From NCBI RefSeq assembly GCF_029168945.1, contig NC_083602.1:27453323-27517322 (forward strand): a stretch of DNA of 64,000 nucleotides. Direction: 5' to 3'. The notes beneath the pieces were generated by a model that was not told the DNA's origin, searched no databases, and worked only from the letters and a program-made list of their open reading frames with translations. The position numbers were made by a program, and so were the translations under genes. The DNA comes from Cannabis sativa. Its lineage: Eukaryota > Streptophyta > Magnoliopsida > Rosales > Cannabaceae. Below are positions 28,649 to 40,700 of this stretch, piece after piece (within the stretch, counting starts at the first letter, position 1; every line of letters begins with the position of its first letter).

Positions 28649-29322
28649 CTGAAAAATCAAAGACCAAAAATATTTAAATGTCAAAAAAGTTAAGAAATGT
28701 CGACATAACATCGACATCATGTCGATATTCTGTCGACATTATCAAACATTCATAACTGGTCGACAAATCGTCGACATACAATCGACATGCTATCGACATT
28801 ATCATAAGAGCAGTGACAAACGACCAACATCGACAACTTATCGACATACAGTTGACAAATCGTCGACATTCTAACAGTAAACTACCACAAGAATCAACTA
28901 CACTTATTATCGACAACCTATCGACATACTGTCGACAAATTGTCGACATTCTAACAGTAAACTACCAAAAGAATCAACTACAACTTATTATCGACATATA
29001 GTCGACAAATTGTCGATATTACAGGGCAAAACTACATAACATCAAACAAAGGTAAACCATCGACAAATTGTCGACATGATGTCGACAACCTGTCGACAAC
29101 AATGTTCAAACACATAAACAGAAACCTATACATATCGATATCCTATCGACATTTCATCGATAACGATGTAAAAACACACAAACACCATTGAAACATATCC
29201 AACATATACAACATGCAATAATTGACATCTAGATTCGCATATACAATCTAAAACAATGTTATCTGAAGCACATACACAAATTCGCATTGAAATTTCTAAA
29301 ATTTAAACAGAAAAAAACTTAC
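28649..29322 (-). other. 5'UTR intron of the MULE protease gene
   Basis: The donor CCAACG/GTAAG is after 29323 and the acceptor TTTTTCAG lies directly before the ATG at 28648. The intron contains the right-hand TCGA array, mirroring the transposase intron on the left. Confidence 0.65.
28700..29160. repeat. Right TCGA array, seven phased clusters in inverted orientation
   Basis: Clusters start at 28700, 28711, 28722, 28733; 28760, 28771, 28782, 28793; 28830, 28841, 28852 (TTGA), 28863; 28910, 28921, 28932, 28943; 28991, 29002, 29013; 29060, 29071, 29082, 29093; and 29135, 29146, 29157. Spacing is 11 bp throughout. The flank consensus is TCGACAT, the complement of the left side's ATGTCGA. Confidence 0.95.
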
Positions 29323-29530
29323 CGTTGGATTGGATTGGTTCAGTGGTTCAGTGGTTCGTCGTCGTGGTCGTGGATCGCCGTGGGTGTTTGTCCTCTTCGT
29401 CATCGTCGGTCGCCTTGGGTTTCGTGGGTTCGTAGGTTCGTGGGTTTCGTGGGTTCGTGGGTTCCTAGGGTGAGGACGGTTCGTGGGGTGAGGCCGTTTT
29501 GTGGGTTGTGGGTTCGTGAGGAGTGAGGAG

Positions 29531-29532
<2 letters not shown>

Positions 29533-29601
<69 letters not shown>
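29533..29601. repeat. (GA)n microsatellite in the right MULE leader
   Basis: About 34 GA units in what should be the transcribed leader of the protease gene (CT on the sense strand). Confidence 0.93.
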
Positions 29602-29604
<3 letters not shown>

Positions 29605-29694
29605 ACGTCTGGTTTAGAGAGAGAGGAGGACTGGTTCGTGATCGTGAAGAGAGAGAGAGAGAGAGGGAACGTCAGAAAGAGAGAGGGAAAGTTT

Positions 29695-29800
29695 AATTTA
29701 GGGGTATTTTAGGAATCTTTTAAAATTAGAGGAATAAATTTGTACAAATTATAGAAGGGTATAAATTTTGATATAGGTTATATTATTAAGGGCAAATAAT
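29695..29800. repeat. Right terminal inverted repeat of the MULE
   Basis: Complement of the left terminal repeat: shares TAAATTTGTACAAATT and AGGGTATAAATTTTGATAT in inverted orientation. The last approximately 20 bp are diverged. Confidence 0.78.
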
Positions 29801-30085
29801 TATCTATATAAATTCTCATTATCTTATTTGGTAAAATATTTAATAATTGTATAAAAAAAAATATAATATAAAGGAACTTAGGAAATAATATAATAACACA
29901 AAATCCCCAGGGGCGTGTTTGGAGATCACTATGTAATTACTAAGCTTAAGTCGTGTAATTATTAGAATAGTAATTATACTATATTTTAAAATATAAGGTG
30001 TGTTTGGATATAAGATGATAATTATCTATGAATACTTAATATCTTGTTTGGTAAAATATTTAGTAATTACACAAAAAAAAATAGT
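29797..30085. repeat. AT-rich repeat unit duplicated around the MULE insertion site
   Basis: The stretch 29797-29862 resembles 30016-30085 (both carry tttggtaaaatattta and then an A run). The stretch 29863-30028 resembles 20910-21035 left of the MULE (tataatataaaggaa, then ttttaaaatataa). This fits a MULE inserted in one copy of a tandemly duplicated unit of roughly 230 bp. Confidence 0.55.
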
Positions 30086-30300
30086 AGTTAATATTTAAAA
30101 TAAAAAGTTTTAGTACATCGGTCGGTTTGATTGGATTATAATTTTTTTTTTACAAACTCAATATAAATGTTAGGTTCCAAATAGGGAAATTATACTAAAT
30201 GGCCCCAAATTATATGAATATGTTAGTATATGTCCTCATTTTAAAAAATTATAGCAAATGATCCTTTTTTTTTAAACCAAAGCGTTATATATAAATAAGA

Positions 30301-32866
30301 CTAGATCTCGCGGTCATTACAAATGATAGTTCTAAGTATCGAGGATAGCTCCACGAAACCTATAATGTTCTGGGTGAAGGCCCATTTAGCCACATTGTGG
30401 GCAGCAAAATTACACATTCTAGAAATAAACGAAAAATTACAAGATAAAAAACACATAGAGAGTTTATTACAGACATAAACATAATTATCAATATTCCAAT
30501 CATACTGACTTTCTTTCAGCGCTTTGATAACCTTTTCTGAATCACTCTCCACCAAAACATAGCAATGCTTTCTTAAAAGTACCGACTCTAAAGCAAGAAG
30601 GCACGCAGCCGCCTCTCCAATCAACGGGTCACGGAAGTTGAGTCTGGAGGTAACAGCCCACACTACCATCCCAGTATGATCTCTCGCCAAGGCCGCAATG
30701 AACATGGAGTCCACCAACCTTGACATCACAGTTGATTTTGATCCAGTCATCCGGCAGAGGGGTCCAACTCGGAGAAGCCGAAGTACTCGTCGGAGGGAAT
30801 AAGCAGGATGCGTAATCTGTATAACAGTGAGAGATAGAATTAATAGCAGTCACAAGGTTACTCGGTTGAGAACTATGTACCTTGTTATTACGGGTAGTCC
30901 ATATAGTGTCCACAACGATAGACGCATACAGGTACAATTTTTCAGACTCCACCCCATTCAACCTAAGGTTCCACAAAAATTTAATCCAGACCCAAACTCG
31001 ACCTCCAGAGCCAAGGATCGGGAACACCCCCCAAGGGGAGGATCTCCAAAGATGGTAAGCAAAGTTACAATAAAGGAACAGGTGTTCCATCGATTCCGTA
31101 GCCTCCCCACATAAAGGGCACGTGTCATCATCAATAGGGATTCTCCTCGTGAGGAGACCGCGGATCGGAATAGCATTAGAAAGGATGCCCCACCAGAGAT
31201 ATTTGTGTCTTTCTAGAATTCTGGAGTTCCAAAGTTTGTTCCATAAGGTCGGCGCCACCACATTGGCAGGGGCTCTCTCCTCCGCCTGAATCAAATAAGC
31301 AGACTTAGTAGTGAATTTACCGCTTCTTTCCTTGGTCCAGATCCACCTGTCTCTCCCCTGGCCATAAGGCCTCCCCCCTTTGAGGATATTCGTAATGGTA
31401 ACAGAATCAAACAAGGTCCCGAGCCTGGAAAGGTCCCAGTCCCCCTCATTCGTGAGAAGCTTCGCGACCTTATCCACCCTTTCTTGACACGAATTGATGG
31501 GCTTCGGGTAAAACCCATCTCCATGAACAATCCACGGATCATTCCAAACATTTGTATCTTCACCATTTGAGATAAACTTGCAAGCGCACTTTTTGAGGAT
31601 AGGAATAGTCTTGACCACATTTTTCCAGAACCAAGAATTTGAATCTTTATAAGTAGCCTCAAAAAAAGGCTTACTTTTCAGGTATTTAGCTCTCAACACC
31701 CTGCAGCAAAGTGTTTGATTCTCAGTAAGGAGTGCCCATCCCCACTTAGCCAGGAGAGCCTGATTAAATTCCATTGATTTACGGAAGCCAAGACCTCCTC
31801 TAGATTTGGGTAGACAAATACCGTCCCATGCTTTCAGATACAATCCCCGATTTCCTTGTTCACATCCCCACCAAAAGTCTCTAATCATTCCGTCAATTCT
31901 TGAAGCAAGATTCTTGGATAGCTTGGTAGTTTGCATAGTGTACACAGGGAGGGCCAGGCCCACAGATTTGATAAGCGTTGCACGACCCGCTTTAGACAGT
32001 AATTTTAATTTCCAACCATGCAACTTTGACAAAAGATTTTCCAGGATGAAATTGAAATCTGCATCCTTGCACTTAGATCGAAAAAGAGGGAGTCCCAAGT
32101 AATTAATGTTCGTAGTCGCCAAGTTAAGCCCCAGCTCCTGCATGATCCCCCTTTTCATACCCTCACTGGTATTGTTGCTGAAAAAGATAGAGGTTTTAAG
32201 CTTGTTAACACATTGTCCCGACCAACTGCAAAACTTCTCAAGACATCTCCAAAAACCTTTGGCCTCATCAATAGTTGCTCTACCCACTAGAATGAGATCA
32301 TCAGCAAAGAATAGGTGGGATAAACTAGGGCCATCTCTACTAAGTTTGATGCCTTTAATGGTGCCAATGCCCATGGCCTTCTCAAGAATCCGAGAGAGAA
32401 TGTCCGCAGCCCAAATAAAGAGGTACGGGGACAGGGGATCTCCTTGTCGTAAACCACACTCAGGAATGAGACTGCTAACCTTACTCCCATTGAGAAGGAT
32501 GTTTAAGGAAGTAGTGGTAATACACTAGAAGACCCACTTACGGAAAAGGTCTGGAGCTTTAAAGCTACTAAGCACGTGATCTATGAAACTCCAACTGAGC
32601 TTATCATAAGCTTTAACCAAATCAATCTTGATCGCGAAAAAACCTTCCTTTCCCTTCTTGCGTTTAAACGTGTGAATAATCTCTTGGACTAGCACATTTT
32701 TGTCATTGATGCTTCTTCCGGGGACAAAAGCAGCCTGGGTAGGGCAGATCAGTCTAGGGAGAACCGATCTTATTCTATTGGCTATAATTTTAGAGATGAC
32801 CTTATAAACCACATTGCAGAGGGAAATAAGTCTAAATTGGGATACTTTCTTAGGGTTGGCCTGTTG
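30301..32866 (-). pseudogene. LINE ORF2, 3' part: reverse transcriptase, zinc-knuckle domain, RNase H
   Basis: On the minus strand the frame resumes with NPKKVSQFRLISLCNVVYK. It runs through [26 protein letters not shown] and the catalytic FADD ([12 protein letters not shown]), then a zf-RVT region ([18 protein letters not shown]) and a C-terminal plant-type RNase H (ESDSEKVIKAL). Disruptions are a TAG at 32528-32526 after KWVF, and a frameshift near 30700-30750 at the start of RNase H. The protein would nick, prime and copy LINE RNA at the target. The rest is well preserved, so decay is moderate. Confidence 0.9.
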
Positions 32867-32871
32867 GGTTT

Positions 32872-34380
32872 TATGCCCTAAATAAAACTCCATTTCAATG
32901 TAATCTATTTTATTCAACATCAATAAAGAAACAGAAGTATTTTTCATTCATTTGTGTATGTTTTGGTTCACCTTATCAATTGCTTGTCTATTTAATTTAT
33001 AAATTCATCTGAAACCCTTTTCACATACTTGATCCTGTTTATTGTGTTGTCAACACTTTGGAAAGTAAACATGACTATGTGAATAAAGTTTCCTAGATTT
33101 ATCAGACACAGGGTTTTACTCATATGATAATCTACAACAAGAGTTTACTTGCATTTGGAGAAATGCTATGTTCTTTCCAGAACATTGGTTAAAGTAAAGC
33201 TCAGGTTGGGTGCATGGAGTATGCATCGGAAGGGACCGATATTGAACTTTGACTTAGATTTATTAAACTTACCGTAAAATCTATTCAAGTCAATCTCGCC
33301 TAGTTGATCCTAGATCAAATGATCTTAATCCTGTTATGATTAGGCTCAATCTTAAGAGGTTATTCGTGTTCTTTGATTTGTTAGTTAAGCCTACTTTTAG
33401 GTCAGGGTGATACGTACATTTTGGGAACACGGTAGTGCAATTGAGTGGGAGCGCTAACATAAACATGGAATCTATAGCTTCTATCTAGCGAATAGTAAGT
33501 AAAGGATGATCTCCTTCGAGCTTGACCAAACGAAAATAAATGATGGAGTACTCATTTCACATAAGCTGAAATATCATTTATACGGGGTCAAGTGTTTTAA
33601 GGATAAAATACATAGTAGGGTGTAACGGTAATCTAATCCCGTTACAGTGTAGATCATTCATATAGAGGATCATTGATCAAATTAGGATTATAACAATGGA
33701 TAACTAATGATATATCTATATGGTGGAACATATAGAGCATTCTATATACTGAGAGTGCAATTCTAAGTTCTATGCGTGGATTCAACGAAGAATTAATAAG
33801 CCAGTGAATTTAGGTTATAAATTCTTGATCTGCTTATTGGAAGCTCGGTTATATAGACCCATAGTCCCCGCACTAGTTGAGATAATATTGCTTGTAAGAC
33901 TCATATAATTGGTTTTGATTAATCAATTCTAATTCTCAAATTAGACTATGCCTATTTGTGAATTTTTCACTAAGTAATGGCGAAATTGTAAAGAAAGAGT
34001 TTTAGGGGCATATTTGTTAATTATGATACTTTGTATGGTTCAACTAATAAATATGATAAGTGACAATATTATTTAATAATTATTTATAGTTATTAAATAG
34101 TTTGAATTGGCATTTAAATGGTTGAATTTGAAAATTGGCGTTTTTGAGAAAATCAGATGCAAAAGTGATAAAACTGCAAAATTGCAAAAAGTGAGGTCCA
34201 AATCCATACTGTCATGGCCGGCCACTTTTATAGGAATTATCCTCTGATATTTTCATTATTTTAATGTCAAATAATTCAAACCTAACCCTAGTGGAATGCT
34301 ATAAATAGATAGTGAAGGCTTCAGGAAAATTACACTTTTCATTCAGAAAAACCTGAGCCTTCTCTCTCTATACCTGGCCG

Positions 34381-34451
<71 letters not shown>

Positions 34452-34803
34452 TCCTTAAGATTTCGAAATACTTAGTGATTAGAGTAGTGCCCACACACAG
34501 CAAGTGATACCTCAATCATAGTGAGGAAGATCGTGAAGAAAGACTTTCGACAGTTAAGGAGTCAGTAAAGACTAAAGAATCAAAGAAAGAGATCCAGGTT
34601 CAGATCTTGATGATACTCTGCGACAGAAAGGATACAAGGGTGAGAGATCTGAATGAAAGGAGTCATATTATTCCGCTGCACCCAATGTAAGGTTTACTAA
34701 ACTTTATATGTGTTTATTTCATCGTTTTAGAAAGTTCATATTTAGGGTGTTAATCAACATACTTGTGAGTAGATCTAAGATCCTGGTAAAATAATTTCCA
34801 ACA
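32872..34803 (+). repeat. 5' LTR of Copia-1
   Basis: 1932 bp, TGTTGGGTTTTATGCCC to TTTCCAACA. It contains a TATA box at 34300-34308 and a (CT)n run at 34385-34448 just downstream, in the predicted transcribed leader. Confidence 0.93.
34300..34308 (+). promoter_or_regulatory. TATA box of the Copia-1 LTR
   Basis: Reads TATAAATAG within atgctataaatagatag. Copia-2 has ctatataaag at the equivalent place (51841-51850). Confidence 0.7.
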
Positions 34804-34805
34804 AC

Positions 34806-34818
34806 TGGCCTCAGAGCC
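34806..34818 (+). other. Primer-binding site of Copia-1 (variant)
   Basis: Reads TGGCCTCAGAGCC, two bases after the LTR. The usual initiator tRNA-Met site is TGGTATCAGAGC; Copia-2 has TGGCACCAGAGCC in the same place. The two bases that differ suggest drift or a different primer. Confidence 0.75.
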
Positions 34819-37261
34819 ATGGTAATTGATTTTCTTGCAAGAAATTTGGACTTAAAACAATTGTTTGATGTTTTGGATGATATCATGTTGTTTTGAGTGT
34901 TGTTTGATGATTGATTAATGTTTGTGAATTTTTGTGAAAAATAATTGGATATCTGTTTCTGGAATTATTTTTATTGGATAGTATGGAAAAAATTAAGCAA
35001 TTTACTTTTTTACAGAACTCTATTTCGATTTAATTTGAATTATTTATGATTTTTTGAAGTTTCAAAAAATATCGGAGTCGTGCAACTACACACGCGCGCG
35101 CGCACGAGGGTTGTCCGTACAGCTCGCAAATTTTTCGTTTTTCTTCAATTTTTCATGCTATTTCATGGATTTAACTTCCGATATTAGTGTAATTTGAATT
35201 TGAAAATAGTAAATATCTATCTTTTTGCTTAATTATCTATCTTATTTTTAAATTTGATTATATCTTATCTTATTTTTAAATTTAAGGTCAGATATTAAAT
35301 TTTTTAAATTAATTTTTTTTATATAATTTGACTTTATTTAAATTTAAAATAAGATAACTATAATCATGTAATTTTAAATAGATGTAAGATATTTTGCTAA
35401 CTTTTAAATTTTGTTATTGTATTTATTTAAATTAAATCATAAAATCTGAAAAAGATATTTATTTATTTTTTTTAATTTTTATTTATAAAATATTATTAAA
35501 TTTTGAAAAGTAGTTAGTAAATTTTGAAATGCTATTTAGGTTAGTTGAAACCTAATTTTTTTTTAAAATTGTAGGTTTAATTTTAAATATTATTTTATTA
35601 ATTTCGAAAATATTTAAATTTTATTTTATTTTTTTTTTCGAAAATAATTTTTTTTTATTATTTAATTTTTTTTTCAAAATTAATTATTTAAAATTAAATA
35701 AATCCTACATCCAGCTATCCAGCTAACCTTGTTGTAGGAGTATGTATTTTTAGCTTGTTTGTAAGTTTTTGAAACCTATTATTGTGTGATTGCAAATAGC
35801 CACGGTTAACTTGTTGACAGATCCAATGATCTGATTTTAACTCATGGCTCCCTTGGTCAAGTATATAATTTGTAACAGGTATATTTACAATCTTCTTTCA
35901 TCTGTGTATGACCTAGCAACATGATAGGATCCATCCAAATTGTGTGCCTGTGTGAGCCTATGTGTTTAATTTTATTATAGATGCATATAGGTTGTTGTTG
36001 CTAAATAAAATATCATAGTTCTTGATAGATTTTATTTAGGCCCATTTAGTTTTGGGCCTATTCAATTAATAACAGTTGTTCATTTTAAGGTTAAATTCCT
36101 CTCTTTTGGGCCTTGTGTGAGAGTTGGGAGCCATAGAAGTGGGTACGACATACTGAACCTAGCACCCCCTCACATGAACCACCCCAATTGTGAAGGCCCA
36201 TTTGCCTGATTTGAATAACTGTACTAGGTTAATTAAACTAGTTTAACCTAATAAAATTGATTAGCAACATAATTAATTTCATTTATTTTGAAATTAATTT
36301 AAGAAAACCATAGTTTAAAGAATTTTATAGGGTAAATACCATTTTGGACCCTCTGTTTTACAAAAGTTACCAATTGGACCTTGTGTTTTGTTAAATGATA
36401 AAATGGACCCTGTATTTTCAAAAATAGTACAAATAGGACCCTGAATTGATTTTTTGTCAAAATAAAGTTTAATTATAATCCGATCTAAAAGTGCTATATG
36501 ACAAAACTATTTATATTTTTTGTATCTGTTCGTATTAAACATTGTCTTCAAGTTGGTTGTATTAAAAAAAAAGTTATAAAAAATTAAGCTCAGGGTCCTA
36601 TTTTTACTATTTTAGAAAATACAGGGTCTATTTTGTCATTTAACAAAACACAGGGTCCAATCTGTAACTTTTGCAAAACACAGGGTCTAAAATGGTATTT
36701 ACCCAATTTTATATTCTAAGCTAAACTATATGTATTTTCTTGTATTTAATTAATTATAGAATTATAACCATCTAGATTCTTTCTGAAGCTTAATTTAAAT
36801 TTTTCATTAAATATTCCTATTTAAGTTGATATTTAGTTATCTCTAACTAATCAACTTAAATCTGAATATCTTTTGGATTTAAAATTTCAAAATTAAGTTG
36901 AGGAATTTTAGGCATTGGTTATTAAGATTCTTTAGATATTTTTTTTAAGTTGATATTTTTTTTAAATATTAACTTAAAATGGAATATTTTTAAATTAAGT
37001 AGTTACAACTTAATTTTAATTTAATTAAATCTAATTTGAAAGTTATTTAAGTTGATTTTTTAGATTCTTCTAAAACAACTTAAACAAGATATTTTTCAAA
37101 TTTGTTCCATATTTATTCGAATTTTTTTTTTCAAATTTAAATAATAATTGAAATTTAATTAAAGTTGATTTTTTATTTTAACCAACTTTAATTTGTAATT
37201 TTTCATTATTATAATACAGAATAAATGATTATACAAAATACATATTTTAAAATAATGAGCT
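34819..37261. other. Long AT-rich leader of Copia-1
   Basis: About 2.4 kb with no coding frame, rich in A/T runs. It starts with a short alternating CG patch (35089-35105) and contains the MITE at 36330-36714. Parts (for example tgttgacagatccaatgatctg and ggtacgacatactgaac) recur in the Copia-2 leader. Confidence 0.65.
36330..36714. mobile_element. Mutator-type MITE with long inverted repeats
   Basis: 385 bp that is mostly inverted repeat (about 120 bp each side, GGGTAAATACCATTTT at the ends). It is flanked by a perfect 9-bp duplication AATTTTATA (36321-36329 and 36715-36723). Each arm itself contains repeated ggaccctgt-like blocks. It has no coding capacity and is inserted in the Copia-1 leader. 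Confidence 0.93.
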
Positions 37262-37650
37262 TTACTCAAGAGACATTCGATCTTCATTGTTGGTTTTACA
37301 TCGCGTTTGTTTAGTGAGTAATCCTCCCTAATGGAGGAACGTTCATTAGCAATTTCGCACAGTTTAATCTCGAAAGATAAGTAGTTTGTAAGTGTTTTAT
37401 ATGGTATGGATCACCCTAATGGTGGCGACCATATTTGACTTGCAAATTATGAAACAATGGTGGAAACTCATAAGATATAATTGCCTTGACTCTCGCCTAA
37501 ACGGGACAACGCTGAATTCGAATCTTGATCGAATAAAACGTTGCTAGAATGATTATCATTTTAGATGAGTTGACAACTCTATTCAATGGATGATGCTTTG
37601 ACTCTCGCCTAAACGGGACATTGTATCAATTTGTTGAAAAACCTTGGAAA
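37262..37650 (+). other. Conserved hairpin-containing leader module of Copia-1
   Basis: The block is shared with Copia-2 (55372-55760) at far higher similarity than the AT-rich sequence around it. It contains two stem-loops with the same CTAAT loop (37323-37337 and 37412-37424, the latter extendable by ATGGT/ACCAT) and two copies of gactctcgcctaaacgggac (near 37490 and 37600). No open frame is shared, so RNA structure or a packaging or translation signal is more likely than protein. Confidence 0.65.
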
Positions 37651-37769
37651 ATAAACTATGTTAGATTTAGTATTTTTATAACATATGTGATTATTTGTTA
37701 TTTTCTGAACATGTGTATGAATTTATGAACCAAAACCTTACTTCTGTTTTATTGATGTGTTGTAGTGCC

Positions 37770-40700
37770 ATTATGAATAACCCTCACCCCGATCCTCTCT
37801 TAGTTAATATCTTAGCAAAAGAACTCTATAGTGTGAAAATGCATCCTGGTAGTTGCATAAACTCGCACCTGTTGATGATGAATCTGAAGTTCCAAAAGGC
37901 AAATCTACTAGGAATTGATTTATCAAGAGAACAATGGGTCCAATTCATTCTTAATAGTCTTCCTCCGGAGTATAATGAATTTGTTGTTTCTTACATGATC
38001 AACAATTTCAACTCCTCCGACATGGACAAACTCGAAGCAGAATCACGAGCCCATGAACGGAATCTGATTGCAATGGGTCCCCCTGGGTTTGCAATTCATA
38101 ATCAGAGGAAAAGGATTAAGCATGAAGGCTCTAGCAAAGCTGCTTCTTCAAGTACAATTTTCAGACATAATCTTCTATGTTCGAATTGTAATGAAAAGGG
38201 ACATCAAGAAGAACGATGTCCCCGACTTCTAAACAATTCAAACGAAGGTAATGCTTTTGTCTTTGAATCATGTGTTTTAGAGAACGACAAATCCGTTTGG
38301 ATTGTTGATTCTGGGTCTACTAACCATGTATGTTCTTCACTGCAGCTGCTTGAAACTTGGGAAAATCTGCTTCCAGGAGAGTTAAAGCTTAAAGTTGGTA
38401 ATGGCGAGTTAGTGTCGGTCAAAGCTAGAGGAAAAGCCCGCATCAAGTTTCAACAAAGATTTTTAATTTTAAAAAATGTTTTATTTATTCCAAACTTTAG
38501 TAGAAACTTGATTAGTGTCTCATGTTTGCAAACACAATCTTATATATTGAATTTTTCGAGTACTAATTGTTCAGTTTCTCGTAATGGATTTCAAATAGTG
38601 TTGCTACCATGGAACAAGAGCTTTATGTTTTAAGACCGAATACACAAATCTCACTAAACAGTGAACTTTTCAATGTAGCTAAGCCTAGAAACCTCAAAAG
38701 AAAAGAGATTGATAATGATGATCAAACTTATCTATGGCATTTACGTTTAGGTCATTCTATCAATAGGCTAACCAAAGGCGGTCCATTGAAAAATGTCGTC
38801 CTAGGTGAATTGTCAGTATGCGAGTCCTGCCTGGAAGGAAAAATGACTAAGCGTTCTTTCTCTGCAAAGGGAGAGCGTGCCAAATACCCCCTAGGGTTAG
38901 TGCATTCTGATGTTTGCGGACCTCTGAATGTGAAAGCCCGAGGAGGTTATGAGTATTTTGTCACTTTCATTGACGATTACTCTAGATACAATTTTCTCTA
39001 CCTAATGCAAAAGAAATCTGAAACGTTTGAAAAGTTTCAGGAGTTTCATGCTTTGGCTCAAAACCAATTAGGTAAATCATTAAAGATCTTGCGAACTGAT
39101 AGGGGTGGAGAATATATGGATATGCAGTTCAAAGATCATTTAATTGAACTTGGAATTGAATCCCAATACACTGCCCCAGGCACTCCACAACAAAATGGAG
39201 TTGCAGAAAGAAGAAATCGCACTCTTTTGGAAATGGTTAGGTCTATGCTAAGTTATTCAACTCTGTCTACGTCCTTCTGGGGATATGCTATACAGATGGC
39301 TAATGACATTTTAAATGTTGTTCCATCTAAAGCAGTCCCTAAGACACCCGTCGAACTTTGGAATGGTCGTATACCTAGTTTACGCCACTACAGAATTTGG
39401 GGGTGCCCTGCTCATGTCTTGAGAAAGAAAGAAGGCAAACTTGAATCACGTACCGAAGTATGCATGTTTGTCAGAAATTCTAAAGAGACTAGGGGTGGAC
39501 TATTTTATAGTCACAAGGATAACAAAGTGTTTGTTTCTACAAATGCTACTTTTCTTGAAGAGAACTATATTAAAGACAACAAATCGAAAAGCAAAGTTGT
39601 TCTAGAGGAAATGCTTTCAGATATAACTCCTTCCAATGTTCCGTCCTCATCCACTGAAGAAGAGGACAATCCCACTCCCTCAGTAGAACTAACTGAGAAA
39701 TCTACTACTAAAGTTTTTGTTCAGAAGATCACCGCTCCTCGTCGTAGTGGGAGGGTTTCAACAAAACCAACTCGTTATGGCTTGGATGGTGAAATCAATA
39801 TGGTCGTTGGTGACGGTATTGAAGACGATCCATTAACCTATAAACAGGAAATGGCTAGTCCGCAACGGAAACGATGGTCAGCCGGCATGGATTCAGAAAT
39901 GGATTCCATGAAAAAAGAACAAAGTCTGGGAATATGTAGACGCACCTGACGACTATCATCCGATAGGATGCAAGTGGGTTTACAAGAAGAAAAGAGGAGC
40001 TGGAGGCGAAGTCAAAACTTTTAAAGCTAGACTTGTAGCGAAGGGTTATACCCAAAGAGAAGGCGTGGACTATGAGGAAACTTTTAGTCATGTTGCCATG
40101 CTCAAATCCATCTGAATTCTTCTCTCCATAGCTGCTGCTTTCGATTATGAAATCTAGCAAATGGATGTCAAGACTGCCTTCCTTGATGGGGTACTTGATG
40201 AAACCATCTATATGGAGCAACCAGAAGGCTATGTTCTTCCAAGGCAGGAAAAGAAAGTTTGCAAATTAAATAGGTCTATCTATGGACTTAAGCAAGCTTC
40301 TTGCTCATGGAACAAAAGGTTTGATGAAATCATCAAGACCTATGGCTTTCTTCAGAATGAAGATGAACCTTGTGTTTACCAACTCAAGGAAGACCAAGTA
40401 GTAGTATTCCTGGTCCTTTATATTGATAACATTTTGATTATTGGAAACAATACCAAGAAAATGACTCAAATCAAGGAATGGCTCACCACTCAATTCGATA
40501 TGAAAGATTTGGGTGAAGCAACCTATGTTCTTGGTATTCAGATTATCAGAAACTGGAAGAACAGATCCCTTGCTCTCTCTCAAACAACCTACATTGACAA
40601 AGTTTTAGAGAGATTCTCCATGAACAACACCAATGGGGCAAACATGCCTTCTAAATATGGTATTCGTCTATCTAAGGAACAGTCTCCTACTGATCCTCAA

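Larger units (their letters stand above)
21036..29800. mobile_element. Mutator-like element with transposase, ULP1-type protease and a small third gene
   Basis: The ends are long imperfect inverted repeats. Left 21036-21145 (GGGAAATTTCAC start, then GGCCTTAATAATA) matches the complement of about 29695-29800. Between them are a MURA transposase (plus), a DUF1985/ULP1 protease gene (minus, convergent) and a small antisense gene. Both large genes start near the ends and have long first introns filled with TCGA arrays. Gene content fits the plant MULEs that carry ULP1-like proteases (Kaonashi type). The left end is clear. The outermost approximately 20 bp of the right end are diverged and no clean 9-bp duplication can be read, so the right boundary is good to about 15 bp. 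Confidence 0.88.

Noticed and set aside
29287..29526. 79-aa tryptophan/arginine-rich plus-strand frame
   Set aside because: Antisense to the GC-rich leader of the MULE protease gene, made of short cgtgggttcgt repeats; no homology recognised.
30184..30264. Possible second Mutator-type end (gggaaattatactaaatggcccc)
   Set aside because: Resembles a MULE terminus but no inverted partner or 9-bp duplication was found beyond the LINE.
34385..34448. (CT)n run as a host gene GAGA-type promoter
   Set aside because: It lies inside the Copia-1 LTR, downstream of the LTR's own TATA box, and is shortened in the partner LTR.
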